From contig OZ257246.1 in the NCBI GenBank assembly GCA_965279595.1, positions 1,488,001 through 1,552,000 on the forward strand: DNA of 64,000 nucleotides, in the 5' to 3' direction. Positions within the stretch are counted from its first letter, which is position 1. Every line of letters starts with the position of its first letter. A program made the position numbers and the translations under genes. The DNA is from CAIKLP01 sp965279595 (GTDB taxonomy: Bacteria > Bacteroidota > Bacteroidia > Sphingobacteriales > Sphingobacteriaceae). Below, piece by piece: positions 1 to 8,452 of this stretch. A model generated the notes under the pieces. It saw only the letters and a program-made list of their open reading frames with translations. It did no database searches and was not told the DNA's origin.

Positions 1-15
1 ATAATAAAAGTACTA

Positions 16-76
16 TTAACAACTGCCTAACATTCTCATTGCTATTTCTTAATAAGTCATTAACATTGGCTTAACA
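16..76 (+). promoter_or_regulatory. phased TTAACA operator array before the TonB receptor
   Basis: TTAACA-like hexamers start at 16 (TTAACA), 27 (CTAACA), 49 (TTAATA), 60 (TTAACA) and 71 (TTAACA). All starts differ by multiples of 11 bp; only the slot at 38 is empty. The last copies lie 26 and 15 bp before the T of the TAnnTTTG box at 86. Direct repeats of one helical turn are how PhoB/PhoP-type OmpR-family regulators bind (TTAACA is also the Bacillus PhoP word). The repeats are seen; the regulator is inferred. Confidence 0.65.
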
Positions 77-93
77 TTGCTGGGATACTTTTG
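66..93 (+). promoter_or_regulatory. Bacteroidota-type promoter of the TonB receptor
   Basis: TACTTTTG at 86-93 fits the TAnnTTTG -7 box. A TTG at 66-68 lies 17 bp upstream and could serve as the -33 element, although it overlaps the TTAACA repeats. The start codon at 113 follows 19 bp after the box. Confidence 0.6.
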
Positions 94-112
94 TATCAAC
101 TCAAATAATGCA

Positions 113-2938
113 ATGAAGAAAATTAAAACAATTATTACTATCCTAGTAATAATAATCAATGTGATTGGTAATCAATCATTTGCGCAATCTACTACCAAAG
201 GTAAAATAATTGGTAAAGTGATCGATAAAACAAACAATGAGCCTTTAATTGGTTTAATTGTGTTGGTTGAAGGAACTACAATTGGTGTTCAAACCAATTT
301 TGATGGACAATATGAAATCTCTAATATCGCTCCAGGTACATATAAATTAATATTTAAGTATGTTTCTTACAATACTAAAGCGATTGATGGAGTAGTAGTT
401 GTTGCTGGCAAAACAGTCAACATGAATGTTGCTATGGAAGAAAATGCTAAATCTGTACAAGAAGTTGTTATTACTTCATCTTATAAAAAAGAAAGCATTG
501 GATCTTTATACACCATTCAAAAAAACAACATCGCAATTTCTGATGGTATTTCTTCAGATATTATCAAAAGATCACCAGATAGAAGCACCAGTGATGTTTT
601 GAAAAGAGTAAGTGGAGCAAGTATTCAAGACAACAAGTTTGTAATTATAAGAGGCTTAACAGATAGATACAATGTGGCTATGATTAATGGATCTCCATTA
701 CCAAGTACTGAGCCAGATAGAAGAGCTTTTTCATTTGACATTTTCCCGTCAAATTTATTAGATAATTTAACTATTACTAAAGCTGCAACGCCTGAATTAC
801 CTGGTGATTTCGCGGGTGGTGTCATTCAATTAAATACTAAAGATTTTCCAGAAGAAACATTTTTTAGTGCAACTATTGGTTCAAATTTCAATACAATATC
901 TACTGGTAAAAACTTCTATAAAAACTCTACAACTGGAAAGTATGATTATTTAGGAGTAGATGATGGAACTAGAAATTTTATAGATGGATTACCTGATAAA
1001 GCAAACTATCCGACCAATTCAAGGAAAGTTGCTGCATTAACAAAAACAGTTAAAAATGATTGGGGTAATGAAATGGTAAATGGTGCTGCACCAGGAAGTT
1101 CATTCCAAATATTGTATGGTTCTAAAAGAAAAATTGCTGGAAGAGATGCTGGATTAATAACAGGTATTACCTATAACAACACAGATCGTTTTAATAGAAT
1201 AGAGCGTCAAGATTTTGATGCAGATGGAAAAAGATTTGAATACAAAGACGATAATTATAAAAATATAGTTTTTTGGGGAGCATTAGCTAATGCTTCATAC
1301 CAATTAAGTAAAACTTCAAAAATTTCATTTAAAAATATTTTCAGTTTGAACACTGAAAATAATACAATTCTTAGAAATGGTAATGATTTAGAATCATTAA
1401 GACCTGATACTTTTTTAGTGAAAGGTTATTCATATGAATACACTAGCAAAAAATTATTTTCTTCTCAATTGAATTTTGAAAAACAGTTTACTTCAAATGT
1501 AAAATGGAGAACAACTGTAGGTTATAGTAGAGTTTCAAGAGATGAACCAAATTCAAGAACATTGGCTTATACAAAATCAATTCAAACTCCTGATAATCCT
1601 TACTTAGCCCAAATTAATTTTACACCTGATAAAAACGCTAGAAAGTTTTATTCAGCTTTAAATGAAAACAATTACTCAGTTTCAACTGATTTAAATATTC
1701 CATTTAACTTTTTAAAAGAGAAAAGTGCGATAAAAATTGGAGTGGCTACGCAAACTCGTTCAAGAGAATTTGAATCTAGGTTTTTAGCGTATAAGCAGAT
1801 AGGATTTTTTGTTCCAGATTCTATCAAAGCTTTAGACCCAGCACATATTTTTGATGCAAGCAATATACCTGATACTACTGGTGGACAAATGAATGGATTT
1901 TTATTAGAAGATATTTCTAATGCTACTGCTGCTTATCAAGCTACAAATAACTTACATTCCGCTTTTATCATGTTAGATAATAAACTGACTAAGAAAATTA
2001 GATTTGTTTGGGGTGCAAGAATTGAATCTAATTCTATTAAATTAAATTCTTATGGTGATTCTACAGTTGTAGATACAACAAATATTGACATCTTACCATC
2101 ATTCAACTTTACATACTCTTTATCAGAGAAAATAAATTTAAGATTGGCTTATTCAAAAACAGTTTCTCGTCCTGAATTTAGAGAATTAGCTCCATTTGAA
2201 TTTGAAGATTTTATCACAAATACTTTAATACTTGGAAATACAAAATTAAAAAGAGCAACAATTAATAATTTTGATGCACGATTTGAAATGTATCCAAATG
2301 CTGGAGAAATTATTTCAGTTACAACTTTTTATAAAGAATTTAAAGATCCAATTGAAGCAGTATATTTAGGAGGAAGCAACAGAACTAAGTCTTTCAAAAA
2401 TGTTTCAGAAGCACAGAATTATGGAATTGAATTGGAATTCAGAAAAAAATTAAATTTCTTGAACAACATCAATGCATTTGCATGGGAAGGTTGGAATGAC
2501 TTCACTATCTCTGCAAATTATGCAAGAATTGAATCAAAAGTTGATTTAAGGAAAGAAACAAACGTTCAAGATAGTATTCGTCCACTACAAGGTCAATCTC
2601 CTTATTTGTTTAATGCAACCTTAAGTTATTACAATCCTGAAACTGGTTTAGGTGCTAATATTCTTTATAATGTTATTGGTAGAAGAATTAGAGAAGCAGG
2701 TTTCTTAGGTTATGAAAATGTTTGGGAAGCACCAAGAAACCAAATTGATATACAATTATCAAAAGTATTCTTGAAAAGATTTGAGATGAAAGCAAATGTT
2801 TCAGATTTATTAAATCAAAGTAGAGTGTTTTATCAAGATTTAGATAAGAATAAAACTTATGATGCTGATAAAGATAATTTAATTGAAAGAACAAACTTTG
2901 GAACGACTTACTCTTTAAGTTTAACCTATAAATTTTAA
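113..2938 (+). CDS. TonB-dependent outer-membrane receptor
   Basis: Outer-membrane active transporter; the substrate is not known. From the ATG at 113 the protein has a signal peptide ending ...NQSFAQ, a CarboxypepD_reg-like beta-sandwich (about residues 30-115, GKVIDKTNNEPLIG), a plug domain (about 125-230, with RSTSDVLKRVSG and IRGLTDRYN) and a long beta-barrel ending in an aromatic residue (...SLTYKF), as outer-membrane barrels do. The in-frame TTG at 77 would put 12 residues before the signal peptide and lies inside the promoter, so ATG 113 is preferred. No SusD partner follows; the next gene is a T9SS-exported protein behind its own promoter with the same type of operator repeats. That suggests coregulation, not a classical SusCD pair. 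Confidence 0.93.
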   Translation: MKKIKTIITILVIIINVIGNQSFAQSTTKGKIIGKVIDKTNNEPLIGLIVLVEGTTIGVQTNFDGQYEISNIAPGTYKLIFKYVSYNTKAIDGVVVVAGKTVNMNVAMEENAKSVQEVVITSSYKKESIGSLYTIQKNNIAISDGISSDIIKRSPDRSTSDVLKRVSGASIQDNKFVIIRGLTDRYNVAMINGSPLPSTEPDRRAFSFDIFPSNLLDNLTITKAATPELPGDFAGGVIQLNTKDFPEETFFSATIGSNFNTISTGKNFYKNSTTGKYDYLGVDDGTRNFIDGLPDKANYPTNSRKVAALTKTVKNDWGNEMVNGAAPGSSFQILYGSKRKIAGRDAGLITGITYNNTDRFNRIERQDFDADGKRFEYKDDNYKNIVFWGALANASYQLSKTSKISFKNIFSLNTENNTILRNGNDLESLRPDTFLVKGYSYEYTSKKLFSSQLNFEKQFTSNVKWRTTVGYSRVSRDEPNSRTLAYTKSIQTPDNPYLAQINFTPDKNARKFYSALNENNYSVSTDLNIPFNFLKEKSAIKIGVATQTRSREFESRFLAYKQIGFFVPDSIKALDPAHIFDASNIPDTTGGQMNGFLLEDISNATAAYQATNNLHSAFIMLDNKLTKKIRFVWGARIESNSIKLNSYGDSTVVDTTNIDILPSFNFTYSLSEKINLRLAYSKTVSRPEFRELAPFEFEDFITNTLILGNTKLKRATINNFDARFEMYPNAGEIISVTTFYKEFKDPIEAVYLGGSNRTKSFKNVSEAQNYGIELEFRKKLNFLNNINAFAWEGWNDFTISANYARIESKVDLRKETNVQDSIRPLQGQSPYLFNATLSYYNPETGLGANILYNVIGRRIREAGFLGYENVWEAPRNQIDIQLSKVFLKRFEMKANVSDLLNQSRVFYQDLDKNKTYDADKDNLIERTNFGTTYSLSLTYKF

Positions 2939-2945
2939 TTGCTAG

Positions 2946-2993
2946 TAACGCATAAAAAAAGCAACCTAATTAGGTTGCTTTTTTTATGCGTTA
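2946..2993. terminator. bidirectional-looking rho-independent terminator
   Basis: A perfect 48-bp palindrome with 24-bp arms centres on CCTAATTAGG. The core GCAACCTAA/TTAGGTTGC is flanked by A and T runs, so it can work as a terminator on both strands. It ends the TonB receptor transcript. Confidence 0.9.
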
Positions 2994-3003
2994 GGTTTTT
3001 AAA

Positions 3004-3053
3004 TTAATCCATTTATAACCTACAAATAACTTCGATTTAACATTAACCTAATG
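3004..3053 (+). promoter_or_regulatory. phased TTAAC-like operator array before the duplicated T9SS protein
   Basis: Hexamers start at 3004 (TTAATC), 3015 (ATAACC), 3026 (ATAACT), 3037 (TTAACA) and 3048 (CTAATG), exactly 11 bp apart. They sit 59, 48, 37, 26 and 15 bp before the TAnnTTTG box at 3063, the same register as before the TonB receptor. The inverted repeat AACATTA-N3-TAATGTT (3039-3055) overlaps the array. Individual copies are more degenerate than in the first array. Confidence 0.55.
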
Positions 3054-3062
3054 TTGTAAGGA

Positions 3063-3070
3063 TAGTTTTG
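3063..3070 (+). promoter_or_regulatory. -7 box of the duplicated T9SS protein gene
   Basis: TAGTTTTG fits TAnnTTTG. No good TTG -33 element lies 17-21 bp upstream; the operator repeats occupy that place, as expected of an activator-dependent promoter. Confidence 0.55.
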
Positions 3071-3091
3071 GAAAAAAATAAATACATTATT

Positions 3092-6000
3092 ATGAAAAAA
3101 TTATTACTAGCAGTAATGATCGTGCTTTTTGCAAATTCTTTCGCAAATGCACAATTTCAGGTAGTTTCAGGTCACATCTCGACTAACACTACTTGGACAA
3201 ACGACAAAATCTATCGTATGGATGGATTTATTTATGTTGATTCAAATGCAACATTAACAATTCAACCAGGTACAGTTATCCGCGGAATTAAATCTTCAAA
3301 AGGAGCTTTAATTGTAACACGTGGTGGTAAATTAATTGCTGATGGTACAATTGATAAACCAATTGTTTTTACTTCTGATGAGCCAGCTGGTCAACGTTTT
3401 TACGGTGATTGGGGTGGTGTAATAATTTTAGGTAATGCACCAATTAATCCAGTAGGCGGACAAGCAACTATTGAGGGTGGTGTGAATAATGCAAATGGAG
3501 ACGGTCAATATGGTGGTCCAAATGCAGCTGATAATTCAGGTATATTAAGATATGTAAGAATTGAGTTTGGTGGTATTCCATTCTCTGCAAATAATGAGAT
3601 CAATGGTTTAACATTGGGTGGTGTTGGAAATGGAACTATTGTTGATTACGTAATGGTAAGTTTCAATGGTGATGATTCATTTGAGTGGTTTGGTGGTACA
3701 GTAAACTGTAAACATTTAATAGCATATAAAGGGGTGGATGATGACTTCGATACAGACTTTGGATATTCTGGAAGAGTACAGTTTGGTTTAGCTGTTCGTG
3801 ATGCAAACGTTGCAGATCAAGCAGGTGATTCAAATAGTTTCGAATCAGATAATGATGCAACAGGACAAAATCAAGCTACACCAAAAACGAAAGCATTGTT
3901 TTCGAATATCACAAGTGTTGGTCCAAAGGTATTATCATCTTCAACAGTAAATGCAAAATATAATAACGCATTAAGATTAAGAAGAAACACAGCATGTTCA
4001 GCATATAACTCAGTATTCATGGGTTGGCCAAATGGTGTTTATATTGAAGGAGATTCATCTGCAAATAATGCAAATTTAGATTTATTGCAAATTTCAAATA
4101 CAATTGTTTCAGGAAGTGTAGTTCCTTTGAAAAAATTATCAACTAACATCACTTTTGATGTTACTGCTTGGTTCAATGGATCAGGAAAAAAAGATTCAGT
4201 TTTGACTGAAAATGCTGATGTAATGTTAACTGCGCCATTTGCTGCAGTTCCAAATTGTTTACCTTTAACTGGATCACCAGTATTAGGTCGTGCTAGTTTT
4301 ACAAATCCTAAATTACAAAATGCTGCATTTACAGCTACAACTTATATAGGTGCATTTGGTTCAACAGATTGGACTGCAACTTGGGCTAATTTTGATCCTC
4401 AAACAACTAACTATAGTGTATTGCCTGCAACACCTAGTTTTACATATTCAGTAAATGGAAATGTTGCAACATTTACAAATACTTCAGTTAATGCATTAAC
4501 TTATTCATGGAACTTTGGAGATAATTCAACTTCAACTGATGTGAATCCAGTACATACTTATGCTAATAATGGTGCATATAATGTTGTATTAACTGCAGAT
4601 AATGGAGTGAAAACATATAAAGATTCTTTAAGAGTAACTATCAACACAGGTCCACAATATCAAATTGTATCAGGTCACATAACTTCAAATACAACATGGA
4701 CTAACAATAAAATTTATCGCATGGATGGTTTCGTTTATGTTGATTCAAATGCAACATTAACTATTCAAGCAGGTACTGTAATACGTGGTATTAAAAACAC
4801 TAAGGGAGCTTTAATCATAACTCGTGGTGGTAAATTAATTGCTGATGGTACAGTTGATAAACCAATTATATTTACTTCTGATGAGCCAGCTGGTCAACGT
4901 TTTTACGGTGATTGGGGTGGTGTAATAATTTTAGGTAATGCACCAATTAATCCAGTAGGCGGACAAGCAACTATTGAAGGTGGTGTAAATAATGCAAATG
5001 GAGACGGTCAATATGGTGGTCCAAATGCTGCTGATAATTCAGGTGTATTAAGATATGTAAGAATTGAGTTTGGTGGTATTCCATTCTCTGCAAATAATGA
5101 GATCAATGGTTTAACATTGGGTGGTGTTGGAAATGGAACTATTGTTGATTACGTAATGGTAAGTTTCAATGGTGATGATTCATTTGAGTGGTTTGGTGGT
5201 ACAGTTAACTGTAAACATTTAATTGCATATAAAGGGGTAGATGATGACTTCGATACAGACTTCGGTTTCTCAGGTAAAGTACAATTTGGTTTAGCTGTTC
5301 GTGATGCAAACGTTGCAGATCAAGCAGGTGATTCAAATAGTTTCGAATCAGATAATGATGCAACAGGACAAAATCAAGCTACACCAAAAACGAAAGCATT
5401 GTTTTCGAATATCACAAGTGTTGGTCCAAAGGTATTATCATCTTCAACAGTAAATGCAAAATATAATAACGCATTAAGATTAAGAAGAAACACAGCTTGT
5501 TCAGCATATAACTCAGTATTCATGGGTTGGCCAAATGGTGTTTATATTGAAGGAGATTCAGCTGCAAACAATGCAAATTTAGATTTATTGCAAATTTCAA
5601 ATACAATTGTTTCAGGAAGTGTAGTTCCTTTGAAAAAATTATCAACTAACATCACATTTGATGTTACAGCTTGGTTCAATAATTTAGCTAAAAAGGATAC
5701 TGTTATATCTGAAAATGCTGGAGTAATGTTATCTGCTCCTTTCGCAGCAGTTCCTAATTGCTTACCATTAGCAGGTTCACCAGTATTGGGTCGTGCTAGT
5801 TTTACAAATCCTAGATTACAAGATGCAGCATTTGAACCTACAACTTATGTTGGTGCATTTGGTTCTGATGATTGGACTGCAACTTGGACAAATTTTGATC
5901 CACAAAACTACAACTACAGTTTATTACCAGTATCAGCAAGCTTCACTGCTTTAGTAAGTAATTTCGATGTAACATTCACTAATACTTCATTAAATGCATT

Positions 6001-6436
6001 TACTTATGCATGGGATTTTGGAGATAATTCAACTTCAACTTTGGAAAATCCTATACATACATATGCGGCTAACGGAACTTATAAAGTTGTATTAACAGCG
6101 GATAATGGTGTTAAAATTTCAAAAGATTCAATGGATATTGTAATCAGTGCAATTGGTATTAATTCAACCAAGGCAGTTAACAATATGAAATTGTATCCAA
6201 ATCCAACAAGTTCAAATGCAACTGTTGCATTTACTTTAAACCAACCATCAAAATTAACTGTAAAAGTTTGTGATGTGAATGGTAGAGAAGTAGCTTTAGT
6301 AGCAAACAATAAAATGTTTGATGCAGGTGCACAACAATTAAATATTAGTGCAGAAGAATTAGAAGCAGGAATTTATATTGTTCATATTGCTAATCAAGAA
6401 TCTACTTCAACCATTAGGTTTGCGGTAATTAAATAA
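3092..6436 (+). CDS. T9SS-exported protein with two near-identical 501-residue modules and PKD domains
   Basis: Secreted or surface protein of unknown function. The ATG at 3092 begins a signal peptide (MKKLLLAVMIVLFANSFANA); the in-frame TTG at 3068 lies in the promoter. Two modules follow in tandem. Each begins (F/Y)Q(V/I)VSGHI, has a Gly/Asn-rich repetitive region (GDWGGVIILGNAPINPVGG, RIEFGGIPFSANNEINGLTL) that looks like a parallel beta-helix, and ends in a PKD domain (WNFGDNSTSTDVNPVHTY; WDFGDNSTSTLENPIHTY). The last 85 or so residues are a T9SS type A sorting domain (LYPNPTSS ... GIYIVHI ... FAVIK). It follows a TonB receptor but has its own promoter and shares that receptor's operator type. 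I recognise the module as common in Bacteroidota beside TonB receptors; its substrate is unknown to me. Confidence 0.85.
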   Translation: MKKLLLAVMIVLFANSFANAQFQVVSGHISTNTTWTNDKIYRMDGFIYVDSNATLTIQPGTVIRGIKSSKGALIVTRGGKLIADGTIDKPIVFTSDEPAGQRFYGDWGGVIILGNAPINPVGGQATIEGGVNNANGDGQYGGPNAADNSGILRYVRIEFGGIPFSANNEINGLTLGGVGNGTIVDYVMVSFNGDDSFEWFGGTVNCKHLIAYKGVDDDFDTDFGYSGRVQFGLAVRDANVADQAGDSNSFESDNDATGQNQATPKTKALFSNITSVGPKVLSSSTVNAKYNNALRLRRNTACSAYNSVFMGWPNGVYIEGDSSANNANLDLLQISNTIVSGSVVPLKKLSTNITFDVTAWFNGSGKKDSVLTENADVMLTAPFAAVPNCLPLTGSPVLGRASFTNPKLQNAAFTATTYIGAFGSTDWTATWANFDPQTTNYSVLPATPSFTYSVNGNVATFTNTSVNALTYSWNFGDNSTSTDVNPVHTYANNGAYNVVLTADNGVKTYKDSLRVTINTGPQYQIVSGHITSNTTWTNNKIYRMDGFVYVDSNATLTIQAGTVIRGIKNTKGALIITRGGKLIADGTVDKPIIFTSDEPAGQRFYGDWGGVIILGNAPINPVGGQATIEGGVNNANGDGQYGGPNAADNSGVLRYVRIEFGGIPFSANNEINGLTLGGVGNGTIVDYVMVSFNGDDSFEWFGGTVNCKHLIAYKGVDDDFDTDFGFSGKVQFGLAVRDANVADQAGDSNSFESDNDATGQNQATPKTKALFSNITSVGPKVLSSSTVNAKYNNALRLRRNTACSAYNSVFMGWPNGVYIEGDSAANNANLDLLQISNTIVSGSVVPLKKLSTNITFDVTAWFNNLAKKDTVISENAGVMLSAPFAAVPNCLPLAGSPVLGRASFTNPRLQDAAFEPTTYVGAFGSDDWTATWTNFDPQNYNYSLLPVSASFTALVSNFDVTFTNTSLNAFTYAWDFGDNSTSTLENPIHTYAANGTYKVVLTADNGVKISKDSMDIVISAIGINSTKAVNNMKLYPNPTSSNATVAFTLNQPSKLTVKVCDVNGREVALVANNKMFDAGAQQLNISAEELEAGIYIVHIANQESTSTIRFAVIK
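3155..4657 (+). repeat. intragenic tandem duplication, copy 1 (1503-bp period)
   Basis: Copy 1 of a 1503-bp in-frame module; copy 2 starts at 4658. Bases 3543-3702 and 3782-3993 are identical to copy 2 (160 and 212 bp). The roughly 200 bp at the module start differ at many synonymous sites. Confidence 0.95.
4658..6145 (+). repeat. intragenic tandem duplication, copy 2
   Basis: Second copy of the module. It is near-identical to copy 1 over about 780 bp (about 4864-5650) and clearly diverged on both sides, including the PKD domain and linker. Confidence 0.93.
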
Positions 6437-6464
6437 TCTTCATCATCATAATTTGAGTTAAAAG

Positions 6465-6494
6465 CCTGTCGACATAATGTTGGCAGGTTTTTTT
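6465..6494 (+). terminator. rho-independent terminator
   Basis: The 11-bp stem CCTGTCGACAT/ATGTTGGCAGG (with G-U pairs, 6465-6487) is followed by a T run. It ends the duplicated T9SS gene. Confidence 0.8.
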
Positions 6495-6554
6495 ATTTAT
6501 AAGAAAGTGGAATGTATTTTATTACTTATATGTATGCCTTGTGATATTAAACAG

Positions 6555-6585
6555 AAAGCCTTTAAAAATAACTGTTACAGGCTTT
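6555..6585 (-). terminator. possible terminator of the fused acyltransferase gene
   Basis: AAAGCCT/AGGCTTT arms with a 17-nt loop lie just past the stop of the minus-strand gene. The T-rich tail on the minus strand is weak, so this is only a candidate. Confidence 0.35.
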
Positions 6586-6610
6586 ATTTATTTAAATTAT
6601 TTGGAAGATA

Positions 6611-8395
6611 TTACTTGTTTTCTTTCCCTAACATATTAATCACATCTTCAGGTATCTTATGTGTATCTAAAACTAAAAACCCATCAATGGCATCATTGAA
6701 TTTCGGATCTATGTTAAACCCAATTAATTTTGCATTTAATTGTACGTATTGTCTTAGTAGAACAGGTACTTTATTGTGATCTATTTCAATATCTGAAATG
6801 AGAGCATCAAGTGATTTAATATTTGTTTTTTTATTCAATAATAAATCAGAATTGCTTTCGAGTAATTCCATTTCAAATTTCTTTTTAGGTTTAACTGTTT
6901 TAGCCAATTCTTCATCATAACAATTTTGAATTAGGTATTCAACTATTAAATCTTTTGAAAGCTTTGAAAAATTATTACTGATACTAACTGGACCAAACAT
7001 ATAACGGTAATGCGGATTTTTTAAGACAAACATCAACAAGCCCTTCCAAAGTAAAAATAGTGGCAAGGCTTTTTGTTGGTATTCCTTCCGAATAAAAGAT
7101 CTACCTAATTCTAATCCTTCATTCATGATTTTATGAAAACCTGGCCGTATTTTAAATAAATTACTGATGTAAAATCCTTTGACACCATATCTATAAAACA
7201 GCTCATCACCTTTGCCGACTCTATAAGCCCCTACTATTTTTTTACCTTCTTTGTCCCAAATTAATAAGTGATTATAATGAATATCAAATTCATCTAAATC
7301 TATTTTCTTATTTGTTCCTTCACCTACTTCTCTAAAAGTTATTTCTCGCAATCTGCCAATTTCTTGAATGATATTGGGCATGTTCATTGCGCTAGATAAA
7401 AACACTTCATAGTTTTTTTCAGCCATTACAAATTTGTCAATCCTTAATTGATTGATTTCATTTTCAATTAATACCGAAGATGTTTCTTCAACAATTTGTT
7501 CAGGTTTTTTCTTAATACTAAACACTTTTGTTTTGAAGAATTTTTTTACTTCAATACTCGATCCGAGTGCATAAGTTCTGGCTCGTAAGTAGGAAAGTAT
7601 TCTGTCATGAGTTTGCAGTCCTTGTATCTCTTTAAAAGGAATTGGTTTCCCAATTCTCATTTTAATTGTATATCCTTTTTTATTAAATAGCTCTGATGGT
7701 AATCTAGCAGTTCTTAAAGTAGGATGTATTAATCCTAATAAATTAAATAGTAATCCGTTATTGCCGTGAAAATAAATTGGTAAAACAGGAACTTGTGCTT
7801 TTGAAATTAATTTTCCAACCACTGGGTTCCATTGTTTATCCATTACCTTTTGGGTTTTGGTATTTAATGCAGAAACCTCGCCAGCAGGGAAAATGCCAAT
7901 TGGAAATCCATTTTGCAATTGTTCGATTGTTGATTTAATGCCTGAAATGCTAGAGGTATTTTTGACTGTTTCAAAAGGGTTTACTGCAATAAAGTATTCA
8001 CTTAAATTAGGTATTTTCTTTAATAAGAAATTTGCCATTAATTTAACATCAGGTCTAATGCTACTTAATATTTTTAATAGTATTAATCCTTCCACTCCAC
8101 CGTAAGGATGATTAGCAATTGCAATAAATGCTCCTTCTTTTGGAATGTGTTTAAAATCATTTGGGTCGATTTCAATTTTAATTCCTAAAGTATCCAAAAC
8201 ACTATCTACAAAAGCAAGTCCCTCTTGTTCATGAAATTTTGAATATAATTTGTTGACATCATTTATTTTCATCAGTTCCATCAACATAGATGCTAAGCCT
8301 GGCATTCTGAGCTTATCAATTTTTGTTGCTGTTGAAAATTCTTCTTTACTTATTATCTCCACTGTATTTATAGTACTTTTTAAAAATAGATGCAA
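6611..8395 (-). CDS. fused lysophospholipid-type O-acyltransferase and hemolysin-like N-acyltransferase (OlsF / GlsA-GlsB type)
   Basis: Predicted to make an N-acyl, O-acyl aminolipid (ornithine or glycine lipid), a phosphorus-free membrane lipid. The N-terminal half is PlsC-like: the H96 motif ANHPYGGVEG is the NHPxGGxD/E-G form of the acyltransferase HX(4-5)D box, followed by GIFPAGEVSA. The C-terminal half (about residues 320-510) is a hemolysin/OlsB-like GNAT domain (IVGAYRVGKG, LELGRSFIRKEYQ, LPLFLLWKGL). The order, O-acyltransferase first, matches OlsF. The start is uncertain: the 8395 codon is TTG, a GTG lies 11 codons in, and no ATG occurs until residue 31. Whether the head group is ornithine, glycine or another amino acid cannot be read from sequence. 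Confidence 0.78.
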   Translation of the reverse strand: MHLFLKSTINTVEIISKEEFSTATKIDKLRMPGLASMLMELMKINDVNKLYSKFHEQEGLAFVDSVLDTLGIKIEIDPNDFKHIPKEGAFIAIANHPYGGVEGLILLKILSSIRPDVKLMANFLLKKIPNLSEYFIAVNPFETVKNTSSISGIKSTIEQLQNGFPIGIFPAGEVSALNTKTQKVMDKQWNPVVGKLISKAQVPVLPIYFHGNNGLLFNLLGLIHPTLRTARLPSELFNKKGYTIKMRIGKPIPFKEIQGLQTHDRILSYLRARTYALGSSIEVKKFFKTKVFSIKKKPEQIVEETSSVLIENEINQLRIDKFVMAEKNYEVFLSSAMNMPNIIQEIGRLREITFREVGEGTNKKIDLDEFDIHYNHLLIWDKEGKKIVGAYRVGKGDELFYRYGVKGFYISNLFKIRPGFHKIMNEGLELGRSFIRKEYQQKALPLFLLWKGLLMFVLKNPHYRYMFGPVSISNNFSKLSKDLIVEYLIQNCYDEELAKTVKPKKKFEMELLESNSDLLLNKKTNIKSLDALISDIEIDHNKVPVLLRQYVQLNAKLIGFNIDPKFNDAIDGFLVLDTHKIPEDVINMLGKENK

Positions 8396-8452
8396 GTAAA
8401 GTTAAACTATCTATAAGATATATCCGATATTGTTTTTGTAATTTTTTTGAGA

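Noticed and set aside
6477..6779. Plus-strand 100-codon ORF after the T9SS terminator
   Set aside because: It starts inside the terminator stem and runs antisense to the acyltransferase gene; composition is not protein-like.
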